Position numbers and translations under genes: made by a program
Notes under the pieces: model-generated
The model's input: only the letters and a program-made list of their open reading frames with translations
Database searches by the model: none
What the model was told of the DNA's origin: nothing
In this document: piece after piece, positions 1 to 9,266 of the stretch
How positions within the stretch are numbered: position 1 is the first letter of the stretch
How the letters are laid out: each line of letters starts with the position of its first letter
NCBI GenBank assembly: GCA_041667115.1
Contig: JBAYFO010000018.1
Location: 1-56,292, forward strand
DNA length: 56,292 bases
Source: UBA1563 sp041667115
Lineage (GTDB): Bacteria > Bacteroidota > Ignavibacteria > Ignavibacteriales > Ignavibacteriaceae
Direction: 5' to 3'

Positions 1-400
1 AATATTTTAATTAACCCCAAAAGAAAGAAGCCCAATAACGACAAGACTACGTCGTTAATATCTATACTGAACTCAGGTGAACTTTTTACGACGTACCCAA
101 GATATTTAGAAATAACTATTGTCGTAAAAAAAAGTGAAAAACCGAACAACCCTGCCCGGACCGGATAAAAAATGTACTTCAGAAAAAAACGACTTTTTAA
201 ATTAATCGTTAAGCCTGAGTGAACTTTTCCTTGAACAGAACTAATCTCATTCATTAAAGACCCCGTGGTTTGTTTGTTAACTTTGAATTACCTTACCGTA
301 AATATATCAACGTATGGAACATAACCTTTTGAGAGGCATCACACAAGAGCTATTTCTATCCCTTTTTTTTATGAATTTTTACGTGGAGATGAAACGTGTT
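1..400. other. gene-free stretch at the left edge
   Basis: I see no convincing gene here. The only structure I can point to is an inverted repeat, TACGTCGT at 48-55 and ACGACGTA at 88-95, separated by 32 bp; it could be an operator or a weak hairpin. The gene that follows is transcribed towards this region, so this is its 3' flank. A short plus-strand reading frame starting at 314 overlaps the 3' end of the phosphatase gene and has no recognisable domain. Confidence 0.4.
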
Positions 401-1966
401 TTACCTGGCAAGAATAATAATAAGGCTAGTATCGTCTTCAAATTTTTGATCTGTAAACGTGCTGATTTGAGTACGCAAAAGCGAAAGAGGATCAGTAGAA
501 GTTGGAAGTTTTTTAACTAATTCTACTAAGCCCTGCGCCTCCAACGGTTCTCCGTTTGGTCCGCGTGATTCAATGATACCATCAGTAAATAATACAAGCA
601 TATCATTTTCATCCATCTGAATTTCCCTGTCTTCAAAAAATCCATTCGCTGAAAATCCAAGCAACATCCCTTTAGATTGTATTAACTGGGCAGTTCCTTC
701 TTTTGAATTTTTAAAGATGAGAGGTAAATCTCCAGCTCCTGAATATCTAGCAATCTTCGTTCTATTATTTAGAATAATAACTGAAAGCGTTGTAAAAACC
801 TCCGAGACCTTTGCATCCTGGTAAACCAGTTGATTCACTTTCGATAAAATAAGGCTGGGAGTGTATTCACTTGCGTTTTGAAGAGCAACGCGGATAGAAC
901 TTCTTACATAACCGGCATAAGCGATGGCAAAATACCACGCACCCCATTTTTTCCCCATAACATCTCCGAGAATAATTGCAATGTTCTCGTTATCAAGAGG
1001 AAAATAATCGATAAAATCACCGCCTGGAATTCCGGAAAATGCCTGGTGCCAATGCTTTATTTCATAACCAGGGAAAGAAGGGAACGTATCCGGTACAACT
1101 TTCACTTTCATAGAATCGGCAGCATCTTGAAGTTCGGAAACGACTTTTTGCCTTGCTTTCCCCAAGCTTTTAATGGTTGCATTCACTTTTGCTACTACAA
1201 CGCGGGGTCCGGCGGTCTTTAAAACATAATCAGCAATACCAAGATCATAGCCACGTAAAATATCATCTTCCGCTCCTTTAGATGTTAAAAAAATAAATGG
1301 GATCGACTTTAACTCGTTATCACCTAAGACCATAGAACGAAATTGAAATCCATCTATTTTAGGCATCATGATATCGGAAATGATCACATCAGGAATAATT
1401 GATTTTGCTAGTTTGAACCCCTCTTCAGCACCCGTCGCAATGTCACACAGAAAACCAGATTTATTTAAATTATACTGAAAAAGTTTTGCGAGAGAAATGT
1501 CATCATCAACGAGAACAATTTTTGCTGCTGTTTCAACTATGGTATCCTGAATGTTTTTTTTTGCTCCATAGGCTTTGTAGATTTCAGCACGTCTGAGCAG
1601 GGCTTGTACTTTCAATAACAATTCGGGGACAACAAATGGTTTGGTTATAATGTCATCTCCACCAACAGCAAGAGCTTTTTCTTTATCCTCAAAACTATTT
1701 TTTGCGGTAACAAAAATAAACGGAAGAACCCGGTACTTTTCATTTTCGCGGACTTTTCCGCAAAAAGTATAACCGTCCATTCCTTCCATACTTACATCAC
1801 ACAGAACAAGATCGATCTTATTTTCTTCAAGCGCTGTAAACCCAAGAGAAGTGTTTTCGGCGTCAACTACTTTATAGTCTTTTTGTTTTAAATGAAAGCC
1901 GAGCAACTTCCTAATCGTTACGTCGTCATCAACAATAAGTATCGTTTTAGCATCCTCGTTCGGCAT
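401..1966 (-). CDS. double-receiver SpoIIE-type PP2C phosphatase response regulator
   Basis: A 521-residue cytoplasmic regulator with two receiver domains followed by a PP2C/SpoIIE serine phosphatase. Receiver 1 (about 5-125) has acidic residues 13-15, phospho-acceptor Asp57 and Lys109. Receiver 2 (about 148-265) has the D-D-D cluster at 154-156 and Asp198. The C-terminal domain (about 295-521) shows metal-binding GGD at 315-317, GDVMGK at 334-339, a T-D-G-I motif and a terminal D-D-T-S. In this family phosphorylation of the receivers controls dephosphorylation of a STAS antagonist, and the STAS gene lies 5 nt upstream in the same operon, which makes it the likely substrate. An ATG start fits the receiver domain. 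No RsbW-type anti-sigma kinase is encoded nearby, so the rest of the switch must lie elsewhere. Confidence 0.9.
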   Translation of the reverse strand: MPNEDAKTILIVDDDVTIRKLLGFHLKQKDYKVVDAENTSLGFTALEENKIDLVLCDVSMEGMDGYTFCGKVRENEKYRVLPFIFVTAKNSFEDKEKALAVGGDDIITKPFVVPELLLKVQALLRRAEIYKAYGAKKNIQDTIVETAAKIVLVDDDISLAKLFQYNLNKSGFLCDIATGAEEGFKLAKSIIPDVIISDIMMPKIDGFQFRSMVLGDNELKSIPFIFLTSKGAEDDILRGYDLGIADYVLKTAGPRVVVAKVNATIKSLGKARQKVVSELQDAADSMKVKVVPDTFPSFPGYEIKHWHQAFSGIPGGDFIDYFPLDNENIAIILGDVMGKKWGAWYFAIAYAGYVRSSIRVALQNASEYTPSLILSKVNQLVYQDAKVSEVFTTLSVIILNNRTKIARYSGAGDLPLIFKNSKEGTAQLIQSKGMLLGFSANGFFEDREIQMDENDMLVLFTDGIIESRGPNGEPLEAQGLVELVKKLPTSTDPLSLLRTQISTFTDQKFEDDTSLIIILAR

Positions 1967-1971
1967 TTCAG

Positions 1972-2319
1972 CTATACTTTCTTTCCATAACTTTGGATAG
2001 CTTCAAGTTTAGATGGATAGGCTTCGAATACTCTGTACATTCTCGTTAACTCGAACATTGAATGAACGGCAGGTTGAAATCCGACTAGTTTGAGATCTCC
2101 TCCGAGTGAAGTTATTTTTTTTAAGGAAACAACGAGCGCACCCAAAAAAGTTGAATCGATAAATTCACATTCGGATAAATCAACGACCATCTTCTTTGCA
2201 CCTCCTTCTATTTCAAAGGCTAAAACCTTCTTGAATTCTTCAGCTTCTTTTAAAGTCGCGCGCGTTAAATTAACGACTTCGACAACAATTTCTTCAAAGG
2301 TTTCTTTAATAAAATCCAT
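1972..2319 (-). CDS. STAS-domain anti-sigma factor antagonist (SpoIIAA/RsbV type)
   Basis: A 115-residue single STAS domain. The central D-L-S-E-C-E-F-I-D-S-T-F-L-G segment matches the phosphorylation loop of SpoIIAA/RsbV proteins, and Ser56 after Asp55 is the expected phosphorylated residue. In the family the unphosphorylated form binds an anti-sigma kinase and frees its target. A clear Shine-Dalgarno (AAGGAGAATT) precedes the ATG. It lies 31 nt downstream of the NtrC-type regulator and 5 nt upstream of the PP2C gene, so the phosphatase that would activate it is co-transcribed. The cognate kinase and the downstream target are not in this window. Confidence 0.9.
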   Translation of the reverse strand: MDFIKETFEEIVVEVVNLTRATLKEAEEFKKVLAFEIEGGAKKMVVDLSECEFIDSTFLGALVVSLKKITSLGGDLKLVGFQPAVHSMFELTRMYRVFEAYPSKLEAIQSYGKKV

Positions 2320-2350
2320 AATTCTCCTTTTTCTTAATGCAATTTACTTT

Positions 2351-3733
2351 TTATTCAAATTCTTTACTATCAATTCTATAGCGTTCCATTAAACGATAGA
2401 TAGTTGCTCTTCCGAGTTGTAATTTCTTTGCGGCTTCGAGAATATTTCCTTTGGTAACACGGAGCGCATGCCGCACAGATTCTTCTTTAATTTTTTCGAA
2501 AGGAATAATAACATCTTCCGTAAAATATCCTGATGAAGCTCCATAAGTTCTACTTTGGTCGAAGACTCTAATATGAGCCGGAAAGTCTTCCACATCAATT
2601 GTTTCGGTATCGGAAATGATGATGCAGCGCTCGATCGTGTTTTCCATTTCGCGGACGTTGCCGGGCCAATCGTAGTCATAGATTAATTTAAGGGCGCGTT
2701 TCGAAAATCCTTTTATTTGTTTTCCCAATTTTGCTTTCCGCTCGTTAAGAAAATAATCCGCAAGGACAAGCAGGTCTCCCTTTCTTTGACGAAGCGGAGG
2801 AATATTAATCGGGAAAGAGTTTAACCGGTAATACAAATCTTCTCTGAATTCTTTATCCTCAACCGCTTTGCGTAAATCTCTATTTGTTGCAGAAATTATT
2901 CGAACATCCGTTTTCAATAATTCGTTTCCTCCAACCCGTTCAAATTCCCGTTGTTGAATAACGCGCAGCAACTTTGCTTGAAGCATCATTTCAAGTTCGC
3001 CGACTTCATCTAAAAAAATTGTCCCTTCATTTGCAATTTCAAATTTTCCAAGTTTCCTCTGATGAGCTCCGGTAAATGAACCTTTTTCGTGTCCAAACAA
3101 TTCGCTTTCCAACAACTCGCGGGGAATTGAGGCGCAGTTGACGACAATAAACGGTTTATCTTTTCGAATTCCATTATAGTGAATTGCTTTGGCTATTAAT
3201 TCTTTACCGGTTCCACTTTCACCATGGATTAATACGGTGATATTGTTCATAAGAACTTTGCTGACAAGTTTAAACACATCCTGCATTTTTCCGTCGGCAG
3301 AGATAATATTTTCAAACTTAAATTCGCGGTGAACATTTTCGCGAAGATTTTGAACTTCGCGGGTCAGGTCATAATTTTTTATAGCATTTTTAATTGCCGG
3401 TTCAAGCCGCTGCGTATCAATTGGTTTCGGGAAATAATCATAGGCTCCATTCCTGAGCGCTTCCAACGCGGTTTCAATTCTTCCTTGTGCGGAGAGAATA
3501 ATAACAGGAAGATTTTCGTCGTACTGTTTTATCCGTTTTAAGGTTTCAATGCCGTTTAAACCGGGGAGCATAATATCAAGTAAAATTAAATCGGGTTTTG
3601 CCGAAAGTTTTTTAAGGACCTGTTCCCCGTCGGTAAAAACTTCCGCCGCGTAATCCCACTTATCGCGCACCCAATAGGAAAGCAATTTTGCAATTGCCGG
3701 TTCGTCATCAACAATGTAAATTTGTTTTTTCAC
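2351..3733 (-). CDS. NtrC-family sigma-54-dependent response regulator
   Basis: A 460-residue three-domain activator. The receiver (about 1-120) has phospho-acceptor Asp53 and Lys103 within P-K-P. The AAA+ domain (about 145-370) has Walker A G-E-S-G-T-G-K-E at 171-178 and the sigma-54 contact loop written GSFTGA rather than GAFTGA. The Fis-type helix-turn-helix lies at about 410-452. It should activate sigma-54 promoters when phosphorylated by the histidine kinase encoded 4 nt upstream. The start is GTG, with the Shine-Dalgarno AAGGATAA overlapping the stop codon of the kinase gene, which points to translational coupling. Target promoters cannot be inferred here. Confidence 0.95.
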   Translation of the reverse strand: MKKQIYIVDDEPAIAKLLSYWVRDKWDYAAEVFTDGEQVLKKLSAKPDLILLDIMLPGLNGIETLKRIKQYDENLPVIILSAQGRIETALEALRNGAYDYFPKPIDTQRLEPAIKNAIKNYDLTREVQNLRENVHREFKFENIISADGKMQDVFKLVSKVLMNNITVLIHGESGTGKELIAKAIHYNGIRKDKPFIVVNCASIPRELLESELFGHEKGSFTGAHQRKLGKFEIANEGTIFLDEVGELEMMLQAKLLRVIQQREFERVGGNELLKTDVRIISATNRDLRKAVEDKEFREDLYYRLNSFPINIPPLRQRKGDLLVLADYFLNERKAKLGKQIKGFSKRALKLIYDYDWPGNVREMENTIERCIIISDTETIDVEDFPAHIRVFDQSRTYGASSGYFTEDVIIPFEKIKEESVRHALRVTKGNILEAAKKLQLGRATIYRLMERYRIDSKEFE

Positions 3734-3737
3734 TTTG

Positions 3738-5276
3738 TTATCCTTGATAGTTAAGTAGCGGTAATTTTATAATTAGCGTTGTTCCTTTGTTTTCTTCGCT
3801 TTGTAACGTTATCAAACCTTTATGATGATCAACGATCTGTTTAACTAAAGCAAGCCCCAAGCCTGTCCCGGGAATTTCTGTTCCCGGTCGGCTTACCCGA
3901 TAAAATTTTTGAAAAATAAAGGGCAAATCTTTTGATGGAATTCCAACGCCTGTATCACTGATAATAACTTCATATTCCTTAAAAAGATTTTGAGCCAGAA
4001 CCGTTACGCGCCCTTCCTCAATATTAAACTTCACGGCATTCGTCAGCAGATTCTCGAAAAGTTGCGTCATTCTTTCTTCATCGGCATACACCAAAACTTT
4101 TTCTGGAGGAATATCAACCGAAAAGGTAATCCGTTTTGTCTCGGCATAGGCACGAACTTTTTCGATACTTTTCTTCAGAATTTCATTAATATCAAATTCC
4201 GTTTTATTAAGAACAATTTTTCCGCCTTCTATTTTAGAAATATCAAGAACGTCGTTTATTAAGTTCGCCAGGCGTTTGGCTTCTTCCAAAATGATTTTAT
4301 TGAATTCTTTTCTCATCTCTTCGGGCATGGAAGCATCGGAATCAATCGTTTCGGAGAACCCGATAATTGAAGCTAACGGCGTACGTAATTCATGAGAAAT
4401 ATTTGAGACGAATTCGTTTTTCAATTTGTTTAATTCTTCAAGTACAGATATTCTCTGCTTTGCGCGGTCTCTTTCAACAGAAATAATTCTTCTGGCTTCC
4501 ACTAACTTGTTTGATAAATCCTTTATTTTATCCTCCAAAGAATTCCGGGAAGTAATGTTTCTGCCTATGGCAATAACACCGATAATCTTTTTCTGGTCGT
4601 CAAAAATCGTTCTTGCGTTCAGTTCAAATATAATACTTTTCTCATATTTGCTTTGAAACTTCGTTTCAAATGTTTGAACTGTGGAAGACGCTATCAATAA
4701 TTGAAAGGCTTTGATGAACGCTCCTTTGACAGATTCATCAATAAATGCAAGGATGTGCTTTCCTTTCATTTCATCTGTCAGGTATTCAAGTGAAAGGGCT
4801 CCGTTCCCGTTTACCAGGGCAATATTTCCGTTTGCATCTAAAATAAAAATTAAATCTTCGGCAGTCTCAAACAAAATTTTTAATTGTTTTTCTGATTCCT
4901 CCAGCAATTCTTTTTGATGAAATTCATCATGGAGTTCGAAGATTACGCCATCGATATATTGAACTTCGGATCCTTCGTATTGCGGGACTGCTCGAAAGCG
5001 GAGCAAAAATTTTTCGTTCTCATTTTTTGTAACGATAAAATCAACCGAAGCAGGCATTCCTTTTTTAAGCGTACGAAAAAACTCTTTTACCTCATGGAAG
5101 TATGCCCCGTCAATTTTTTTTAATAATAACTTCGGGGTGGCGAGAATTTCTTCTGAAGAAAACCCAAAATATTTCTTTACCGATGGAGAAACAAAAATTA
5201 GTCTTTGGTAATTTTTGTTTGACCGGAGAAAGATCCACGAAAAGTTCTCCGGCATATCTGGGAAATCATTTTTCAT
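3738..5276 (-). CDS. PAS-PAS sensor histidine kinase
   Basis: A 512-residue soluble kinase with no membrane segment. Two PAS-like sensor modules (about 1-120 and 125-250) are followed by a short coiled coil, a HisKA dimerisation domain with S-H-E-L-R-T-P and phospho-acceptor His295, and a HATPase domain with D-T-G-V-G-I-P and G-T-G-L-G-L-A-L-V boxes. The lack of TM helices suggests a cytoplasmic signal. It is the first gene of the minus-strand operon and the expected phosphodonor of the NtrC-type regulator 4 nt downstream; it might also feed the double-receiver phosphatase at the end of the operon, which is inference. Confidence 0.93.
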   Translation of the reverse strand: MKNDFPDMPENFSWIFLRSNKNYQRLIFVSPSVKKYFGFSSEEILATPKLLLKKIDGAYFHEVKEFFRTLKKGMPASVDFIVTKNENEKFLLRFRAVPQYEGSEVQYIDGVIFELHDEFHQKELLEESEKQLKILFETAEDLIFILDANGNIALVNGNGALSLEYLTDEMKGKHILAFIDESVKGAFIKAFQLLIASSTVQTFETKFQSKYEKSIIFELNARTIFDDQKKIIGVIAIGRNITSRNSLEDKIKDLSNKLVEARRIISVERDRAKQRISVLEELNKLKNEFVSNISHELRTPLASIIGFSETIDSDASMPEEMRKEFNKIILEEAKRLANLINDVLDISKIEGGKIVLNKTEFDINEILKKSIEKVRAYAETKRITFSVDIPPEKVLVYADEERMTQLFENLLTNAVKFNIEEGRVTVLAQNLFKEYEVIISDTGVGIPSKDLPFIFQKFYRVSRPGTEIPGTGLGLALVKQIVDHHKGLITLQSEENKGTTLIIKLPLLNYQG

Positions 5277-5481
5277 CTGTTTAGACTTGCTGCATTTAAC
5301 TTTAAATTTTTACGAGTTTTCAGTTCTAAAATACAAATTTTATTTGATGTTTTTAATTTACGGTAGAGAATGCTTTATTATATTTTTCTTCAAGAAGCGC
5401 TTCTAATCAACTGATATAATAATTAAATACTTAAAATATAAGGCATACTTTCCTTGTTTTTTTTAAAATAATTTATAAATT

Positions 5482-5510
5482 TTGTATAAGGTTTTCATAA
5501 AAACTATATA
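5482..5510 (+). promoter_or_regulatory. candidate promoter for the 5568 outer-membrane protein
   Basis: A TTGTAT box at 5482-5487 and TATATA at 5505-5510 are separated by exactly 17 bp in AT-rich DNA. This would start transcription near 5517 and leave a 5' leader of about 50 nt with the Shine-Dalgarno CAGGAG at 5555-5560. The call rests only on box match and position. Confidence 0.4.
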
Positions 5511-5567
5511 AAAAGATATGAAAAGCCGGGAAAACAATTATCATCCATAATTTACAGGAGTTCTCTG

Positions 5568-6104
5568 ATGAAAAAGTTACTATCTTTGCTTGTTGTTCTG
5601 GTTCTGTTTGCAGGATTTTCAAACGCACAATCTAAAATTACTCTAGGCGTTGGTGGATCATTGGCTCTCCCTCTGGGAACATTTGCTGATGCAGCTTCAA
5701 TGGGCTTTGGCGGCTTAGTTCGCGGAGAAATGGGTTTTGGTTCTGTTGTTGGGACAGCTTCTTTAGGTTACTTAACCTTTAGTGGAAAAGATATTGATCT
5801 TGGCGGCGGAACTACTCTTAAAACTACATACTCAGATATTCCGATCCTAGTTGGTGCAAAATATTCTTTCGCTCCGGGGTTTTATGGCTCAGCTGAAGTT
5901 GGGTTGAACATGCTCACCTTTTCGGCAGATGTTTCAGGAATTTCAGTATCAACATCTGAAACTCAATTCGGATTTGCAATTGGTGCTGGCTATCAAATAC
6001 AGGCGTTTGATATTTCTCTTAAATACCAAAACTTAGGAACTCCATCAGGAGGAGATGCTCTTAATTGTATCGGACTTAACGTTTTATATTGTTTCGGAAT
6101 CTAA
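5568..6104 (+). CDS. small outer-membrane beta-barrel protein
   Basis: A 178-residue protein with an N-terminal signal peptide (Lys-rich start, hydrophobic core, S-N-A-Q cleavage region near residue 21). The mature part is rich in Gly and alternating hydrophobic/polar strands, as in 8-stranded porin-like (OmpW/OmpX-type) barrels, and it ends in a hydrophobic strand with Phe. The function is unknown; proteins of this kind are abundant in Bacteroidota-type envelopes. It is a single-gene transcript with its own promoter and Shine-Dalgarno, closed by a strong hairpin shared with the convergent gene at 6175. Confidence 0.75.
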   Translation: MKKLLSLLVVLVLFAGFSNAQSKITLGVGGSLALPLGTFADAASMGFGGLVRGEMGFGSVVGTASLGYLTFSGKDIDLGGGTTLKTTYSDIPILVGAKYSFAPGFYGSAEVGLNMLTFSADVSGISVSTSETQFGFAIGAGYQIQAFDISLKYQNLGTPSGGDALNCIGLNVLYCFGI

Positions 6105-6126
6105 TATTTTTTCTTGCTTGAAAAGC

Positions 6127-6158
6127 AAAAAGGCTGCCAAAAATTGGCAGCCTTTTTT
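6127..6158. terminator. bidirectional intrinsic terminator
   Basis: A perfect stem of AAAAAGGCTGCCAA and its complement around an AAA loop. It has a T-run on the plus strand and a matching T-run on the minus strand, and it sits between two convergent genes ending at 6104 and 6175. It should terminate both. Confidence 0.9.
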
Positions 6159-6174
6159 ATTACACACATACTTT

Positions 6175-6726
6175 TCAAAAATTATATTTCGTCTGTAGAG
6201 CAACGTTAAAATATTGCGGGGTTGTTTGTGTAAAAGTATCCCCCAATTCGGAAACAACCGCTAACGAAAATCCTTTCTCCTCGCTTTCAAAAAAGTTAAT
6301 GCCGGCAGCGAACGAAAAAACCGCACCGTAATTCCACGTGTTCACATCGCTAAAGGTTCTATCATTTAAGATCAGCGGACCAAAACCTTCTTCAAAATAT
6401 AATTGTTTAAACACTTGCTGGCGAAACAGCATTTGCAGTGATCCCCCTTTTAACATTGGGGAATATTGGTTTTGCCTGTTTGCCGGGATTAGGGCATTAA
6501 AATCACGCAAGTAATTTATTTCTACTCTAAGGTAAACTGGTTCAGAAAATTGTACTTCAACATCAGAAAATAAAGAAAGCGAGAATGAAAATATTTGCGG
6601 TGAATTACCGCTAATCGTTCCAATTCCCGTTTGTCCACCAACTGCTTTCAATCTTATCTGTGCTTCAGTTTTCGGAACAAAGATTATAATCCATACGAAA
6701 ACGAGTACCACGGTTTTTGCTATCAT
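6175..6726 (-). CDS. putative outer-membrane/secreted beta-strand protein
   Basis: A 183-residue protein with a signal peptide (hydrophobic residues about 3-18, cleavage near T-E-A-Q). The rest alternates hydrophobic and polar residues in a pattern expected of outer-membrane beta strands, ending in Tyr-Asn-Phe, where the terminal aromatic residue resembles a barrel-assembly signal. I recognise no family. It converges on the 5568 gene and shares its terminator, but nothing shows that the two act together. Confidence 0.6.
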   Translation of the reverse strand: MIAKTVVLVFVWIIIFVPKTEAQIRLKAVGGQTGIGTISGNSPQIFSFSLSLFSDVEVQFSEPVYLRVEINYLRDFNALIPANRQNQYSPMLKGGSLQMLFRQQVFKQLYFEEGFGPLILNDRTFSDVNTWNYGAVFSFAAGINFFESEEKGFSLAVVSELGDTFTQTTPQYFNVALQTKYNF

Positions 6727-6797
6727 TAAAACTCAATATTTTGTAAGTTATTACTAAAGTTAGTTGCAAAATATTTAATTTATTCGAAAGGTAAAAG

Positions 6798-7154
6798 ATG
6801 GAACCTCAACTCTTTCAATATAAAGCGTTTGTTACCGCTGTTTATGACGGCGATACTTGTACCGTTGATATTGATCTCGGTTTACACGTTTGGATAAAAA
6901 ACGAAAAAATCAGATTGCACGGAATTAACGCACCGGAGCTTAGAGGAAAAGAAAGACCAGAAGGACTTCTTTCGCGCGATTATCTCCGCAGCTTGATCTT
7001 GAATAAAGAAATTACTATTCGAACTTTTAAAGACACCAGAGAGAAATACGGAAGATATCTTGGCGAGATTTGGATTACCGACACAACAGGAAAATCATTA
7101 AATGTGAATGATGCTCTCGTTAAAAAAGGTTTCGCCGAGTATAAGGAATATTAA
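6798..7154 (+). CDS. staphylococcal-nuclease-like (thermonuclease) protein
   Basis: A 118-residue single SNase (OB-fold) domain. It has the metal-binding D-G-D-T at 17-20, I-R-L-H-G-I-N-A-P-E at 38-47 and K-Y-G-R at 83-86, which supply the Arg and acidic residues used for phosphodiester cleavage in the family. Unlike most bacterial thermonucleases it has no signal peptide or lipobox, so it is predicted to stay in the cytoplasm. It is short but covers the core fold. It starts with an ATG behind GAAAGGT and is monocistronic, convergent with the hybrid kinase at 7177. Its substrate is not predictable. Confidence 0.85.
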   Translation: MEPQLFQYKAFVTAVYDGDTCTVDIDLGLHVWIKNEKIRLHGINAPELRGKERPEGLLSRDYLRSLILNKEITIRTFKDTREKYGRYLGEIWITDTTGKSLNVNDALVKKGFAEYKEY

Positions 7155-7176
7155 TTCATCCTTTAGATGGGTATAA

Positions 7177-9102
7177 TTATCCTTTATTCAAATGTTCATT
7201 AATTATTTCTATCAGTTGATTTTTACGATAGGGTTTTGCCAGGTAACCGTTGAATCCTTCTTTTAAAAATTGTTCTTTGTCGGCAAACAATGCATACCCG
7301 GTTATCGCAATAATCGGAACATTTTCATAACCGCTTATTTTTCGTATCTCATTTGCGGCAGTTCGTCCGTCAATAGCTCCTTCTAAACTAATATCCATCA
7401 AAACAAGGGCGTACTTTTCATTCTTTGCTTTTTTAATTGCTTCAATTGCGTTAACCGCATCATCGACATCAAATAAGTTGCGTAAGAATTTTGTGATAAT
7501 TGTTCTATTCTCGAAATTATCTTCTACCGAGAGTATTTTCCTTTTTTCTGTTCCAGAAGAAATTTCTTCTTTTACTTGATTCAAAATTTGGTTTTGTATT
7601 GGCATCTCTTCTTTTTCCGCAGGAATAATGATTGAAAACGTTGAACCCACACCCCATTTACTTTTAACTTTAATTTCTCCTTGCAAATGGTTGATCATAC
7701 ACTGAGCTAAATAGAGCCCAATTCCGGTGCCCTCATAACCCCGGCTTAACCCTTCGCTCAACTGTTTGAATTCCTTAAAAATAATTGACTGGTTCTCTTC
7801 TGCAATACCAATTCCGGTATCGGCAATATCAAATTGAAGGAAAGAAAACCCATCTTTTTCAATCGGAAAAACATCAACAGTTATTTTGCCTTCATTAGTA
7901 AATTTAATTGCATTATCAATTATATAGGAAAGAGATTTTGTTAGAAATCTTTCATCGGCTATGGCTGAATAAGAGTAGCCATCTATTGTACATTGAAAAT
8001 CAAGCCCTTTGTGCTTAGCCAGTGGAGAATACTCATCGATAACGGAATTGACCAGAGAGGTAACTTTTATCTGCACTAACTTTATAAGTGCTTTTTCTTT
8101 TTCCAATTGTGATAAATCCAAGATAGCCGTTAACGTATCAAGTAACCGTTTGCCTGCTCTGTGAATTCCCCTAGCCATATTTTTTGTCTCTTGGTCGTCA
8201 ACCTCGCTTTCAATGATATCGGAATACCCCAAAATACCATTTAACGGAGTGCGAAATTCGTGGCTTAAGTTTTCCAACAAGTTAGATTTCATCAGGCTAG
8301 CATCTTCAGCAAGTTTTTTTGCATTTTCTAATTCAGCCAGGTCACTTCTCTTGTCTGTAATATCTTCCTGATTACATACATAGTTTATTATCGTTCCATC
8401 TTCAAGTTTTACCGGAGAAATGGAACTTGAGATCCAATAGAGTTCTCCGTTTTTTTTGAATTTTTGTACATCTCCCTTCCATGTTTTACCTGAAGAAATG
8501 GTATCCCAAATTATTTTATACTCCTCCTCTTTTATTCCTGGAGATCTTAGACACAGATTCTTACCGAGCGTCTCTTCAGCACTGTAACCACTTAATTCTT
8601 CATACCTAGGATTAACATACGTAATGTTTCCTTTAATATCGGTTATAACTATTACGGTAGGGCTTTGTTCAGCGGCGCGCAAAAGTTGAATGATTTTTCT
8701 TTCAGCTATTTTTTTCTCTTTCATCACTTCGGCATTTTTTAGAGCCGAAGAAATAGAAACTCCTAACCGTTTTAGATTGGTTTTTAAAATATAATCATTG
8801 GCGCCTGCCTTCATGCACTCCACAGCAACATCTTCGCTGATCGAACCGGTAACCACAATAAATGGGAGATCAGGAGCAACACAGTTTTTATCTGCCAAGG
8901 CGTAAACCGCATTAAAGGACGGCAGTAAATAATCGGCAAGAATAATATCGGGGGAAAATGTCGTTAAGGCATTCAAAAAATCGGATTCAGTTTCAACTCT
9001 TTTTGATTTAAAAGATAATCCATACTGTTTCAGTTCCCGTTCTATAATTTCAGCATCTTCGGGAACATCTTCAAGCAATAATATTTTTAATTCTTTTTCC
9101 AT
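7177..9102 (-). CDS. hybrid sensor kinase REC-PAS-HisKA-HATPase-REC
   Basis: A 641-residue soluble hybrid kinase. An N-terminal receiver (about 5-122, acceptor Asp57) is followed by a PAS/PAC module (about 135-255), HisKA with S-H-E-F-R-T-P and His281, a HATPase domain with D-T-G-I-G-I and G-T-G-I-G-L boxes, and a C-terminal receiver (about 515-638, acceptor Asp570). The receiver at the front suggests that it is itself driven by another kinase, and the C-terminal receiver suggests onward phosphorelay; no Hpt protein or output regulator is adjacent. The ATG overlaps the stop codon of a possible 54-codon upstream reading frame (TAATG arrangement). Confidence 0.93.
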   Translation of the reverse strand: MEKELKILLLEDVPEDAEIIERELKQYGLSFKSKRVETESDFLNALTTFSPDIILADYLLPSFNAVYALADKNCVAPDLPFIVVTGSISEDVAVECMKAGANDYILKTNLKRLGVSISSALKNAEVMKEKKIAERKIIQLLRAAEQSPTVIVITDIKGNITYVNPRYEELSGYSAEETLGKNLCLRSPGIKEEEYKIIWDTISSGKTWKGDVQKFKKNGELYWISSSISPVKLEDGTIINYVCNQEDITDKRSDLAELENAKKLAEDASLMKSNLLENLSHEFRTPLNGILGYSDIIESEVDDQETKNMARGIHRAGKRLLDTLTAILDLSQLEKEKALIKLVQIKVTSLVNSVIDEYSPLAKHKGLDFQCTIDGYSYSAIADERFLTKSLSYIIDNAIKFTNEGKITVDVFPIEKDGFSFLQFDIADTGIGIAEENQSIIFKEFKQLSEGLSRGYEGTGIGLYLAQCMINHLQGEIKVKSKWGVGSTFSIIIPAEKEEMPIQNQILNQVKEEISSGTEKRKILSVEDNFENRTIITKFLRNLFDVDDAVNAIEAIKKAKNEKYALVLMDISLEGAIDGRTAANEIRKISGYENVPIIAITGYALFADKEQFLKEGFNGYLAKPYRKNQLIEIINEHLNKG

Positions 9103-9266
9103 TATGTCGATAATGTTTTGTAAAATGATTTAGATTCTATACTTACCACAAAATAATTGGGTGCTGATTTAATAAAAACCAAAACGAGCCAAGGGATAAA
9201 TATTGCTTTGAGAAAATCTTTATATTCTTCTTGGCGGAGCACCTTGATGAAGAAATCAAAAACCAT
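9102..9266 (-). CDS. possible 54-residue small protein coupled to the hybrid kinase
   Basis: An ATG at 9266 opens a 54-codon frame whose TAA stop overlaps the kinase ATG by one base, a typical translational-coupling geometry. The predicted peptide has a hydrophobic stretch (F-L-K-A-I-F-I-P-W-L-V-L-V-F) that could be a short membrane helix. There is no clear Shine-Dalgarno and I recognise no family, so it may be chance. If it is real, a small membrane peptide just ahead of a soluble kinase would be a plausible signal-input partner. Confidence 0.25.
   Translation of the reverse strand: MVFDFFIKVLRQEEYKDFLKAIFIPWLVLVFIKSAPNYFVVSIESKSFYKTLST

Noticed and set aside
314..520. 68-codon plus-strand frame at the left edge
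   Set aside because: Overlaps the 3' end of the phosphatase gene and has no recognisable content.
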